From Streptomyces sp. CB02009 (GTDB taxonomy: Bacteria; Actinomycetota; Actinomycetes; Streptomycetales; Streptomycetaceae): a stretch of DNA of 35,419 nucleotides. The notes beneath the pieces were generated by a model. It worked only from the letters and a program-made list of their open reading frames with translations. It was not told the origin of the DNA and searched no databases. Shown here in pieces: positions 8,484 to 18,971 of the stretch. The stretch is from contig NZ_LIVV01000001.1 in NCBI RefSeq assembly GCF_001905825.1, positions 1 through 35,419 on the forward strand. The letters are read 5' to 3'. Within the stretch, counting starts at the first letter, position 1, and each line of letters begins with the position of its first letter. The position numbers and the translations under genes are program-made.

Positions 8484-9161
8484 ATGAGCAGCGCGGACGG
8501 TACGGCAGGGAGCTCGCTCGGACGCGTGTCCGGAGAGAGCGGTCCGTATCCGCTTCACGGCAGTGTCGGCGACTTCGGTACGGGAACGGGTGCGGACGCC
8601 GGTGCGGGGAGCGGTGCGACCGCCGGCCCCGGGGGCGCTTCCGGCGCCGGATCCGGCGTGGCGGGCGAGACGGTCGGCTATCGCGGCCCCACGGCCTGCG
8701 CGGCGGCCGGGATCACCTACCGCCAATTGGACTACTGGGCGCGCACGGGGCTCGTGGAGCCGAGCGTGCGGCCCGCGTACGGGTCGGGGACCCAGCGGCT
8801 CTACAGCTTCCGCGACGTCGTCGTACTGAAGATCGTCAAGCGATTCCTCGACACCGGGGTCGCCCTTCAGAACATCCGGGCCGCGGTGCAGCACCTGCGC
8901 GCGCGGGGCTTCCGCGATCTGGAGCGGATGACGCTCATGAGCGACGGGGCCACGGTGTACGAGTGCTCCTCCCCGGACGAGGTCGTCGACCTGCTCCAGG
9001 GCGGGCAGGGCGTCTTCGGCATCGCCGTCGGCGTGGTCTGGCGGGACGTCGAGGCGGCGCTCTCGCAGCTGCACGGGGAGCGGGTCGACACGGGCGAGAC
9101 CCTGGTGGGGCACAACCCGGGGGACGAGCTGGCGCGGAGGCGGCGGGACCGGGCGGTCTGA
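8484..9161 (+). CDS. MerR family transcriptional regulator (Rv1830/ResR-like)
   Basis: 225 aa. A Gly/Ala/Ser-rich N-terminal tail (~65 residues) precedes the MerR domain: YRGPTACAAAGITYRQLDYWARTGLVEPSVRPAYGSGTQRLYSFRDVVVLKIVKRFLDTGVALQNIRAAVQHL. The C-terminal part (MTLMSDGATVYECSSPDEVVDLLQGGQGVFGIAVG) is typical of the actinobacterial group that includes mycobacterial Rv1830. ATG 8484 is 8 bases after GGAGGG; GTG 8481 is the alternative. A strong promoter and a palindrome lie directly upstream, suggesting its own control. In mycobacteria this regulator has been tied to cell growth and division timing; whether that holds here is inference. Confidence 0.9.
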   Translation: MSSADGTAGSSLGRVSGESGPYPLHGSVGDFGTGTGADAGAGSGATAGPGGASGAGSGVAGETVGYRGPTACAAAGITYRQLDYWARTGLVEPSVRPAYGSGTQRLYSFRDVVVLKIVKRFLDTGVALQNIRAAVQHLRARGFRDLERMTLMSDGATVYECSSPDEVVDLLQGGQGVFGIAVGVVWRDVEAALSQLHGERVDTGETLVGHNPGDELARRRRDRAV

Positions 9162-9213
9162 GGGCGGGCGCGGTTCTGCTTCTTGTGGGGGCGGGGGTTG
9201 GGATCCGTCCGTT

Positions 9214-9293
9214 TCGGGGCTGGGGCTGGCGCTGGGGCTTGGGCTTGGGTGTGGGCTGGGGTTAGGGCTTGAGCTAGGGCCTGCGCTTGCGTC
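9214..9293. repeat. G-rich low-complexity tract
   Basis: About 80 bases of imperfect GGGGCT/GGGCTT hexamers with many runs of three or four G on the plus strand. It could form a G-quadruplex just ahead of dinB. No gene or promoter is seen in 9162-9343 otherwise. Confidence 0.6.
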
Positions 9294-9343
9294 GTGCGGT
9301 GTGGTGGGGGCCGTTGTCAGTGGTGTGAGGCAGCATCGGACGT

Positions 9344-10789
9344 GTGAGAGCCGCGCCCACCATCCTCCATCTCGACATGGATGCCTTCTTCGCCGCCGCC
9401 GAGCAGGCGTCGAAGCCCAGCCTGCGCGGAAAGCCCGTGGTCGTCGGCGGTCTCGGGCCCCGGGGTGTGGTCGCCACCGCCTCGTACGAGGCGCGTCGCT
9501 TCGGAGTCCATTCGGCCATGCCCATGGGCCAGGCGCGGCGGCTCGCGCCGAACGCGGCCTATCTCGTACCCCGCTTCTCGTTCTACCGCTCGATCAGCGA
9601 GCAGGTCATGGAACTGCTCGGCCGGCTCTCCCCGCTCGTGGAGCCGCTCAGCCTCGACGAGGCCTTCGTGGACCTGGACGCGGGGGGCGTCGCCGACGAC
9701 AGTGCGAGCGCGCGTGCGGCCGGTGAGCGGCTCAGGGCCGACATCCTCGCGACGACGGGGCTCTCGGGGTCCGTGGGACTCGCCGGATCCAAGATGATCG
9801 CGAAGATCGCCTCCGAGGAGGCGAAGCCCGACGGGCTGGTCCTGATCGAACCCGGGACCGAGCGGGAGCTTCTCGCGCCCCGTTCGGTCCGGATCCTGCC
9901 CGGCGTCGGACCGGCGACCGGGGAGCACCTCCGGCGGGCCGGGATGACCACCGTGTCCGACCTCGTGGAAGCGGGCGAGGACGAGCTCGTACGGCTGCTG
10001 GGGCGGGCGCACGGGGCCTCGCTGTACCTGATGGCCCAGGGGTACGACGACCGGCCCGTGGTGGCCGAGAGGGACGCCAAGTCGGTCTCGGTCGAGGACA
10101 CCTTCGACGTCGACCTGCACGACCGGGTCCGGATCAGGTTCGAGGTCGAACGGCTCGCGGAGCGCTGCGTGGGGAGACTGCGGGCCTCCGGGCACTCCGG
10201 GCGGACCATCGTCCTGAAGGTGCGGCGCTTCGACTTCTCGACGCTGACGCGGTCAGAGACGCTCAGGGGGCCCACGGACGATCCGGGTGTGGTGCGGGAG
10301 GCGGCGGGGCGGTTGCTCGAGGCGGTCGACACGACCGGGGGTGTGCGGTTGCTGGGGGTCGGGGTGAGTGGGCTCGCGGACTATACGCAGGAGGATCTGT
10401 TCGCCCAGGCGGAGGCGGAGGCGGAGGCGGAGGCTGCGCATGCTGCGGAGGGGGCGGCGGGGGCTGCTGATGGGGCTGTGGGGGCTGTGGCGACGGTGTC
10501 GGCTTCGGAGGAGCGGGCGGGGGGTGACGCGGGTGCCGCCGTGACCGGCGCGTCGGCTGTGGCCTCCGTAGAGCCTGACGCCCATGAACCCGTGGAGCGG
10601 CGCTGGGCGCCCGGGCACGACGTACGGCATGCCGTGTACGGCGCCGGGTGGGTGCAGGGGAGCGGGGTCGGGCGCGTGACGGTGCGATTCGAGGAGCCTT
10701 GGTCGGAGCCGGGGCGGGTGCGGACCTTTGCGGTGGATGATCCGGAGCTTGAGCCGGGGGAGGCGTTGCCGCTGGTCAGGCGGGGGTGA
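9344..10789 (+). CDS. dinB: DNA polymerase IV (Y family) with extra C-terminal domain
   Basis: 481 aa translesion polymerase. Catalytic acids: D11 in LDMDAFF and D105-E106 in SLDEAFVD; F16 sits at the usual sugar steric-gate position. The helix-hairpin-helix region (RILPGVGPATGEHLRRAGMTTVSDL) and little-finger domain (KSVSVEDTFD to LLGVGVSGL) are complete, about 350 residues as usual. After that comes an Ala/Glu/Gly-rich linker coded by a (GCGGAG)n microsatellite at 10408-10434, then a ~50-residue module WAPGHDVRHAVYGAGWVQGS…VRFEEPWSEPGRVRTFAVDDPEL that resembles the Tudor-like tail of UvrD/PcrA helicases. No beta-clamp motif was identified with confidence. The GTG at 9344 lacks a ribosome site, so the start is moderately certain. 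Confidence 0.93.
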   Translation: MRAAPTILHLDMDAFFAAAEQASKPSLRGKPVVVGGLGPRGVVATASYEARRFGVHSAMPMGQARRLAPNAAYLVPRFSFYRSISEQVMELLGRLSPLVEPLSLDEAFVDLDAGGVADDSASARAAGERLRADILATTGLSGSVGLAGSKMIAKIASEEAKPDGLVLIEPGTERELLAPRSVRILPGVGPATGEHLRRAGMTTVSDLVEAGEDELVRLLGRAHGASLYLMAQGYDDRPVVAERDAKSVSVEDTFDVDLHDRVRIRFEVERLAERCVGRLRASGHSGRTIVLKVRRFDFSTLTRSETLRGPTDDPGVVREAAGRLLEAVDTTGGVRLLGVGVSGLADYTQEDLFAQAEAEAEAEAAHAAEGAAGAADGAVGAVATVSASEERAGGDAGAAVTGASAVASVEPDAHEPVERRWAPGHDVRHAVYGAGWVQGSGVGRVTVRFEEPWSEPGRVRTFAVDDPELEPGEALPLVRRG

Positions 10790-10836
10790 GGGATGGGGTC
10801 TGGGCCTGCTGTGTCAGTGCCGGTGGGTACGTGGCC

Positions 10837-10997
10837 TGCGGCCGGGCTTGGGGGTTCCCACCCGCACCACCCGTGCGCGTCGGTGGGCAGGGTGCGGGTT
10901 TTCCCGTGGGGGTGCGGGGGCGTGGGCGGCTGCCGGGTGGGGTGGGGAGTGCCCGGCCTGGCGGCCGGGCTTGTGTTCCCACCCGCACCACCCGTGC
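10837..10997. repeat. Direct repeat of ~38 bp with internal dyads, in dinB/PRC gap
   Basis: A block beginning GCGGCCGGGCTTG and ending ACCCGTGC occurs at 10839-10876 and again at 10961-10997 with two small differences. In the first copy ACCCGCAC (10860-10867) can pair with GTGCGGGT (10892-10899). The gap 10790-11147 has no convincing gene; the hairpins may end both convergent transcripts. Confidence 0.6.
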
Positions 10998-11147
10998 AGG
11001 TGGGCGGGCAGAGGTGCCAGTTTTTCTGTGGGGCGGGAGCGCCGTCGGCGGCTGCGGCTGCGGCTGCGGTTGAGGCCGGAGACCGGTCTCCGTGCCTGAT
11101 GCGACAGCGGTCCCCGGCCGGTCGCACACGGTGGCCCCCTGTGCGGG

Positions 11148-11513
11148 TTACTGGCCTGCCAGGTGGCCGAAGTCCGTGTCCGGGGTGTCCGTGGGGGGTG
11201 GGGGGAGGGCCAGGCTGTAGTGGCGGTAGAGCTGGAGCTCCTGTTCCGGGGAGAGGTGGCGGCCCACGCCGAAGTCGGGGGCGTCCTTGATCAGGGCGCG
11301 CTCGTACGGGATGTGGAGGCCGTTGTCGATGAGTTCGCTCGGCTCCAGGGGGACGAAGGCGTCCCGGCTGAACAGGCCCGTGCGCACCGCCGCCCATTCC
11401 GGGATGCCGGTCGCGTCGTCCAGGTACACCTCGTCCACGGTTCCGATCTTGTGTCCGTTCCGGTCGTACGCCTTGCGGCCGATCAGGCTGCGCGGATCGA
11501 TATCGGTCTGCAC
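11148..11513 (-). CDS. PRC-barrel domain protein
   Basis: 121 aa. The PRC-barrel core reads RSLIGRKAYDRNGHKIGTVDEVYLDDATGIPEWAAVRTGLFSRDAFVPLEPSELI, followed by LIKDAPDFGVGRHLSPEQELQLYRHYSLAL and a Pro/Thr tail. This domain is found in photosynthetic reaction centre H subunits, RimM and many stress-linked small proteins; no specific reaction is known for the Streptomyces group. I chose the GTG at 11513 (protein starts QTDIDPRSLIG) because GGAGGG stands 3-4 bases ahead and homologues begin there; an ATG at 11579 would add 22 residues. It is divergent from the glycine riboswitch and gcvP. Confidence 0.88.
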   Translation of the reverse strand: MQTDIDPRSLIGRKAYDRNGHKIGTVDEVYLDDATGIPEWAAVRTGLFSRDAFVPLEPSELIDNGLHIPYERALIKDAPDFGVGRHLSPEQELQLYRHYSLALPPPPTDTPDTDFGHLAGQ

Positions 11514-11608
11514 GGTCCCTCCAACAGGTCGCAACTGCTCTACACCCCTACGAAAGTGCACAACTGGGATGTCGGCCACTTGAGCGATGGAAGCCGCAAC
11601 CTCGCTGG

Positions 11609-11614
11609 TAGGCT
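11609..11614 (+). promoter_or_regulatory. Candidate -10 box for the glycine riboswitch transcript
   Basis: TAGGCT fits TAnnnT and places transcription start near 11621, just ahead of the first aptamer. The best -35-like box, TTGAGC at 11580-11585, is 23 bases away, too far for a standard promoter, so this is tentative. Confidence 0.35.
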
Positions 11615-11631
11615 GGCTGTGGCTGTCGACC

Positions 11632-11842
11632 CTGTGCGGGAGAGTCCCCCGGAGAAAATTCCGGTGGGCGCCGAAGGAGCAAATCCTCCCCGGAATCTCT
11701 CAGGCCCCTGTACCGCGCGGACGAGGTCACTCTGGAAAGCAGAGCGGTGTCCGACGGCATGCGCTCTCACCGACGGTGAAAGCCGGCGTGCCGCGAGGCG
11801 TGCCGGTGAAACTCTCAGGTTGAGATGACAGAGGGGGAGGCC
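11632..11842 (+). ncRNA. Tandem glycine riboswitch upstream of gcvP
   Basis: Two glycine aptamers in a row. Aptamer 1 (about 11632-11745) has GGGAGAG, the conserved core GCGCCGAAGGAGCAA (11668-11682) and AATCTCTCAGG (11694-11704). Aptamer 2 (about 11746-11842) has GTGAAAGCCGGCG, GAAACTCTCAGG (11808-11819) and ACAGAGGGGGAGG. The two-aptamer form and the glycine cleavage gene directly downstream (ATG 60 bases later) make the ligand clear. Glycine is expected to switch gcvP on; whether control is on transcription or translation cannot be told, as no clear terminator with T tract is seen before AGGAGG at 11888. Confidence 0.95.
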
Positions 11843-11902
11843 GTCCGGGTACCCGCGCCGTGGTGCCCCTCGCAGGTCGTGACGACCAGGAGGCCTCCGT
11901 AC

Positions 11903-14788
<2,886 letters not shown>

Positions 14789-14825
14789 GCGGGGCGCCGG
14801 CCGCGCACCGCGGTCGAGCATGAGG

Positions 14826-14864
14826 CGAGGGCCGGTTCGGAGGATGTCTCCGGGCCGGCCCTCG
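14826..14864. terminator. Bidirectional hairpin terminator
   Basis: A 10-bp outer stem (14826-14835 with 14855-14864) encloses a 5-bp inner stem. It lies between the convergent gcvP and DUF5999 genes, so it can end both transcripts. Confidence 0.75.
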
Positions 14865-14879
14865 GCGTTGTGCGCGCCG

Positions 14880-15086
14880 TCAGGCGGCGGTCGTCACCTG
14901 GCCCGCCGACAGCGGCCGGTGCGGGGCGATGATCTGCCCGTCCGGCAGCAGTTCGCCGGTGTCCTCGAAGAGCAGGACGCCGTTGCACAGCAGGCTCCAG
15001 CCCTGTTCCGGGTGGTGTGCCGTCAGTCGGGCCGCCTCACGGTCGGCGGAGTCGGCGGTGGGACAGGCAGGCTGGTGCTGGCACAT
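14880..15086 (-). CDS. DUF5999 family protein
   Basis: A 68-aa protein that starts MCQHQPACPTADSADREAA and contains HPEQGWSLLCNGVLLFEDTGELLPDG and APHRP. This small family is widespread in Streptomyces and I know of no function. Two early cysteines (C2, C8), with C34 later and a histidine at position 4, could bind metal, but that is speculation. The ATG at 15086 is the family start; a longer ORF reaching back to 15245 has no ribosome site and the extra part looks non-coding. The ribosome site itself is weak (GAGAGAA). Confidence 0.88.
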   Translation of the reverse strand: MCQHQPACPTADSADREAARLTAHHPEQGWSLLCNGVLLFEDTGELLPDGQIIAPHRPLSAGQVTTAA

Positions 15087-15416
15087 GGGTGGGTTCTCTC
15101 GCTGCGTCGTAGTGGATGTCCTGCGGCTCTTCGCGCTCATCGCCGCCCCCGTCGGTCGGTTCGGTTCCGGTCCCAGTCTTGCCCCATGGACGGTCTTCCG
15201 CAGGGATTTCGCGGCAGCTCGTCCTTTCCTGGGAAGACGCATCACCCGCAGGGGCGGTTCAGGTCAACTGCACCGTCTCTTTGGGTGGTTCGGAATGGTC
15301 CCAGTGGGCTAGTCCGTCCGGGAGGGGTGTTCGGGCGACGTGTTCGGTCCAGGGTCTCGGACAGCAGTGCGCCCCGTGACTCCGGCGGGTCACGGGGCGG
15401 ACGCTCGTGCAGTGGA
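15087..15416. other. Intergenic stretch, 330 bp
   Basis: Both flanking genes are on the minus strand. I see no gene here. A TTGACC box on the minus strand (15262-15267) could be part of a promoter for DUF5999, but the matching -10 is poor. A hairpin near the right end is listed separately. Confidence 0.4.
15371..15398. terminator. Hairpin terminator of the minus-strand hypothetical gene
   Basis: GCCCCGTGAC (15371-15380) pairs perfectly with 15389-15398 around an 8-nt loop, 18 bases past the stop of the gene at 15417-16007. No T tract. Confidence 0.65.
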
Positions 15417-16007
15417 TCAGGCGGGCGCCGCCGAGCCCAGGAGGGGCGGCGGCGCGAGACGCGTACTGAGCACGGGCAGGAGGTCGGAGACCTGGTACGG
15501 GCGGTGGGCCGCGATCCCCGGCGGGGCGGGCGCCAGCGGCACCATCAGGTCCGCCGCGGCCGGGGTGGTGGTCGCACCGTCCGCCTCAGGCTCGGCGTGC
15601 AGCCAGAGGGTCAGCATGTAGAGCTCCGGTACGGAGAGCAGTCGCGGCTGGTACGGGCCCGGCAGGGCCTCGGCCTGGAGCAGCGCCCGCTCCGTCGCGG
15701 AGACGTACGGCCCCTCGAAGAAGTGCGAGAAGGACCAGCCGTCCGGGGTCAGCATGGTATCCGCGGCGGCGATGGCCCGGCCCCCGTTCCTGATCAGGAA
15801 GCGCCAGCCGGCGAGGCGGGTGCGGGGGGCCTGCCCGGGTGTCCCGGCCACGCCGAGGACATGGACGGGCAGAGGGAGTTCGGGGCTCAGTGGTCCCTGC
15901 GCGGCCCGCAGGGCGGGCGTTCGCGCCTCGCGGACGGCGGTCGGGGAGCCGAGGGCCGCGAGGACACTGCGGAGGGCCGGCGCAGGGGCCGGGGAGGGTC
16001 GGAGCAT
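15417..16007 (-). CDS. Conserved Streptomyces hypothetical protein
   Basis: 196 aa, no domain recognised. The middle part reads GWRFLIRNGGRAIAAADTMLTPDGWSFSHFFEGPYVSATERALLQAEALPG, followed by YQPRLLSVPELYMLTLWLHA, which looks like a folded soluble domain with a hydrophobic helix. The ends are Pro/Ala rich. No signal peptide or membrane helix is seen. I chose ATG 16007 because GAGAGG lies 9 bases upstream; an ATG at 16100 would add 31 low-quality residues. Similar proteins occur in other streptomycetes as far as I recall, with no known role. The gene stands alone, with its own terminator. Confidence 0.75.
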   Translation of the reverse strand: MLRPSPAPAPALRSVLAALGSPTAVREARTPALRAAQGPLSPELPLPVHVLGVAGTPGQAPRTRLAGWRFLIRNGGRAIAAADTMLTPDGWSFSHFFEGPYVSATERALLQAEALPGPYQPRLLSVPELYMLTLWLHAEPEADGATTTPAAADLMVPLAPAPPGIAAHRPYQVSDLLPVLSTRLAPPPLLGSAAPA

Positions 16008-16488
16008 GGTGGGTCGCCTCTCGCTCAGGAGACACGTTGATGCGTGGGCAGGTACGACGGCGCTGTCGGCGGCGGGGCCAGAGGAGTGCCAAGAGGCCAT
16101 GACCCGGGCGCCAACACTCTGCCTCGTCCGCGGAGTTTATACGACACGTGTTCACGGAGTGTTTCCGCTAGACGCCGCCGATATTCCTGGCAAGGCGTCA
16201 TCAGGCCGTAGAACGAGGGTCGTAGAAGCGGAATCCGAGGGTGGTGGCGCTCCGACCTGCGTATTCCTCGCACAGTCGGACGGCTGAATTCATGCCCCCG
16301 GTTCCGGGACAATAGGACATTGGTATATGTCGATTGTTCCATGCCCTTGGGATGTGACCGCGGGGCACAGCATCCAGCCTATCCTCCGATAGCCCTCCTT
16401 CGCAGGCGTTGTCGATCAGCGGGCTGGGCATCATCGTCCGAGACGCGCGGCCGTCCTGGCGGCCGCCCACTCGCGGAGGGACGCTTCG
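16008..16488. other. Intergenic stretch, 480 bp, with AT-richer regulatory core
   Basis: This divergent gap holds no convincing gene. Its centre (about 16270-16340) is clearly less GC-rich than the flanks and carries the imperfect palindrome listed next, so it probably holds the promoters of both neighbours. A minus-strand mini-ORF at 16201-16290 was considered and rejected. Confidence 0.5.
16307..16340. promoter_or_regulatory. Imperfect 34-bp inverted repeat with possible -10 box
   Basis: GGACAATAGGACAT (16307-16320) is nearly the reverse complement of ATGTCGATTGTTCC (16327-16340), around TGGTAT. TATATG in the centre could be a -10 box, with TTCCGG at 16302 as a weak -35. A regulator-binding site ahead of the gene at 16489 is likely; the regulator is unknown. 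Confidence 0.45.
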
Positions 16489-17988
16489 ATGGGGGAGAAG
16501 GTCGTGGCCGACGGGTTCGGCCCGTCCGACCGGCAGCAGTACCGGAGAAAGCTCCAGCAGTGTCTCGCGGGACTCGCGAGGCTTCTGGCGGAGAAGAGGT
16601 TCGACCGTCCCCGCAATCTCATGGGCGTGGAGATCGAACTCAATCTGGCCGGTGCCGACGGACTGCCCCGCATGCTGAACGGGCCGGTTCTCGAAAAGAT
16701 CGCCAGCCCCGATTTCCAGACGGAACTCGGAATGTTCAACCTCGAAGTGAACATCGCGCCCCACCAGCTCGACGGGCGCGTTTTCGACCGGCTCGCGGAG
16801 GAGATCGGCACCGGAATCGGATATGCCGACCGCAAGGCCGCGGAACTCGACGCGGGCGTCGTCATGATCGGCATACTGCCGACCCTCACCCAGGACGACC
16901 TGGTTCCCGAGAACCTCTCCTCGGCGGACCGCTACACGCTCCTCAACGACCAGATCCTCGCCGCCAGGGGCGAGGAGTTCACGCTCGACATCCACGGGGT
17001 GGAACGGCTCCTCTGCACCTCGGAGTCCATCGTTCCCGAGGCGGCCTGCACCTCGGTGCAGCTCCACCTCCAGGTCACGCCCGCCCGCTTCGCCGCCGTG
17101 TGGAACGCGGCGCAGGCGGTGTCCGGCGTCCAGATCGCGCTCGGTGCCAACGCCCCCTTCGTCTTCGGCCGCGAACTGTGGCGCGAGTCCCGGCCGCCGC
17201 TCTTCACCCAGGCCACCGACACCCGGCCGCCCGAACTCCAGGCCCAGGGCGTCCGGCCGCGCACCTGGTTCGGGGAGCGGTGGGTGGACTCGGTGTACGA
17301 CCTCTTCGAGGAGAACCTGCGCTACTTCCCCGCGCTGCTGCCGATCTGCGACGAGGAGGATCCGCTCCTCGTCCTCGACGGCGGCGGGGTGCCGCGCCTC
17401 CAGGAGCTCGTCCTGCACAACGGCACGGTCTACCGCTGGAACCGGCCGGTGTACGGCTGGGTCGACGGCGTCCCGCACCTGCGCGTCGAGAACCGGGTCC
17501 TGCCGGCCGGTCCGACCGTCACCGACGTCATCGCCAACGCGGCCTTCTACTACGGGCTCGTCCGTTCCCTCGCCGACGACCCCCGGCCCGTCTGGAAGCG
17601 GATGGCCTTCGAGGACGCGGAGGCCAACTTCGACACGGCCTGCCGGCACGGCATCGAGGCGGAGCTGCGCTGGCCGCGTTCCGGGCGGGCCGGCGGCGTC
17701 GCCACCGTCCCCGCGGTGCGGCTCGTCCTGGACGAGCTGCTGCCACTGGCCGCGGCCGGGCTCGACGCCTGGCACATCGAACCCGCGGACCGCGACTTCT
17801 ACCTCGGGGTGATCGAGCAGCGCTGTCTGCGGAAGGTGAACGGCGCCTCCTGGCAGGCCGACACCTTCCACCGGGCGCTGGAGGCGGGTCTCGACCGCGA
17901 GGCGGCCCTCGCGGCGACCACCCGCCGCTACCGCAGCCTCATGCACGCGGGGGAGCCGGTGCACACCTGGCCGGTCGGGATCGACTGA
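16489..17988 (+). CDS. Glutamate-cysteine ligase family protein
   Basis: 499 aa. The N-terminal part has MGVEIELNLAG and TELGMFNLEVNIAP, the carboxylate-amine ligase pattern in which acidic residues hold the ATP-bound magnesium. Later segments include LLCTSESIVPEAACTSVQLHLQV, ALGANAPFVFGRELWRESR, WFGERWVDSVYDLFEENLRYFPALL and HLRVENRVLPAGPTVTDVIANAAFYYGLV. The fold suggests ligation of glutamate to an amine through a gamma-glutamyl phosphate. Streptomyces makes mycothiol, not glutathione, so the amine may not be cysteine. ATG 16489 follows GGAGGGA with good spacing. The gene stands alone behind a long regulatory region. Function beyond the family is not certain. Confidence 0.85.
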   Translation: MGEKVVADGFGPSDRQQYRRKLQQCLAGLARLLAEKRFDRPRNLMGVEIELNLAGADGLPRMLNGPVLEKIASPDFQTELGMFNLEVNIAPHQLDGRVFDRLAEEIGTGIGYADRKAAELDAGVVMIGILPTLTQDDLVPENLSSADRYTLLNDQILAARGEEFTLDIHGVERLLCTSESIVPEAACTSVQLHLQVTPARFAAVWNAAQAVSGVQIALGANAPFVFGRELWRESRPPLFTQATDTRPPELQAQGVRPRTWFGERWVDSVYDLFEENLRYFPALLPICDEEDPLLVLDGGGVPRLQELVLHNGTVYRWNRPVYGWVDGVPHLRVENRVLPAGPTVTDVIANAAFYYGLVRSLADDPRPVWKRMAFEDAEANFDTACRHGIEAELRWPRSGRAGGVATVPAVRLVLDELLPLAAAGLDAWHIEPADRDFYLGVIEQRCLRKVNGASWQADTFHRALEAGLDREAALAATTRRYRSLMHAGEPVHTWPVGID

Positions 17989-18095
17989 GCGCGGCTCCCG
18001 GGGTCGCGGGCGGGGGCGGTGGCCGATCATGGCACAGTGATCGGGATGCCGCCGGAGCGGTGTCCGTCCGCGACCGGGAAGTGGAGACAGGTGTG

Positions 18096-18893
18096 GTGTC
18101 GGACCAACGAGTGAGTGACGCTTCCCTGCCTCCCGACGGGCTGTCGCGCCGGGTCCTGCGCAACGAGACGCTCATCGTCCTCGCGCTCTCGCTCGGGGCG
18201 AGCGCCCTGTCGTCGCTCATCAGCTTCATCGGCTCGCTCACCAAGACCGGGGCGCTGAAGGAGCAGGCGGCCACGCTCAACGGCTCGTACGCCCCGGGGC
18301 GGCCCTGGCTCGACCTGTCGTGGCAGCTCTTCGGCATCGCCTCGGCCCTCGTGCCGGTCCTGCTCGTCGCCCATCTGCTGCTGCGCGAGGGCTCGGGGCT
18401 GAAGGCCATCGGCTTCGACCGCACCCGGCCCTGGCCCGACCTCGGGCGCGGGGCGCTGGTCGCGGCGGGCATCGGCAGTGCGGGGCTCGCCTTCTACCTG
18501 GCGGCGCGGGCGACGGGCTTCAACCTCACCGTGGTGCCCGAGTCGCTGCCCGACGTGTGGTGGAAGTACCCGGTGCTGATCCTCTCGGCGATCCAGAACT
18601 CCGTTCTGGAGGAGGTCATCGTCGTCGGGTATCTGCTGCGCAGACTCGGGCAGTTGGGGTGGACGCCGATGGCCGCGCTGGTGGCGAGTTCGGTGCTGCG
18701 CGGCTCGTACCACCTCTACCAGGGGATCGGCGGGTTCGTCGGCAACGTGGTGATGGGCGTGGTCTTCGTCCTGCTGTACCGGCGGTGGGGGCGGGTCGGG
18801 CCGCTGGTCGTGGCGCACGCGCTGCTCGACATCGTGGCCTTCGTCGGATACGGGCTGCTCGCGGGCAAGGTGGGGTGGCTGCCCACGGTCTGA
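18096..18893 (+). CDS. CPBP family intramembrane metalloprotease-like protein
   Basis: 265 aa, six to eight hydrophobic segments. The CPBP (CaaX protease and bacteriocin-processing) motifs are visible: EEVIVVGYLLRRL for motif 1, GSYHLYQG for motif 2, and HALLDIVAF for motif 3. Motif 1 lacks the usual arginine after the two glutamates (EExxxR), which is EEVIVV here; the glutamates and both histidines are kept. The GTG codons at 18093 and 18096 are both possible; GGAG at 18083-18086 gives better spacing to 18096. Substrates are unknown. It follows the ligase-like gene by about 100 bases on the same strand. Confidence 0.87.
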   Translation: MSDQRVSDASLPPDGLSRRVLRNETLIVLALSLGASALSSLISFIGSLTKTGALKEQAATLNGSYAPGRPWLDLSWQLFGIASALVPVLLVAHLLLREGSGLKAIGFDRTRPWPDLGRGALVAAGIGSAGLAFYLAARATGFNLTVVPESLPDVWWKYPVLILSAIQNSVLEEVIVVGYLLRRLGQLGWTPMAALVASSVLRGSYHLYQGIGGFVGNVVMGVVFVLLYRRWGRVGPLVVAHALLDIVAFVGYGLLAGKVGWLPTV

Positions 18894-18914
18894 GGCCGCG
18901 GCCCCGGTGCGGGG

Positions 18915-18954
18915 GAGCGAGGGGGGTACGGAGTCTCCGTACCCCCCCTCGCTC
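18915..18954. terminator. Strong bidirectional hairpin terminator
   Basis: An 18-bp stem (18915-18932 with 18936-18954, one extra C) and a 3-nt loop between the convergent CPBP and PhzF genes. Confidence 0.85.
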
Positions 18955-18971
18955 GTTCCGCGACCGCGGGG

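Noticed and set aside
10381..11397. Minus-strand ORF rich in Pro/Thr/His across the dinB end and repeat gap
   Set aside because: Composition is that of translated repeat DNA and a dinB shadow.
16201..16290. Minus-strand mini-ORF starting MNSAVRLCEEYAGRS
   Set aside because: Only about two thirds of third codon positions are G or C, no clear promoter or ribosome site fit, and no family recognised.
16320..18095. N-terminal part of a long plus-strand ORF reaching the CPBP gene
   Set aside because: Out-of-frame reading of the ligase-like gene; only the part from 18096 is protein-like.
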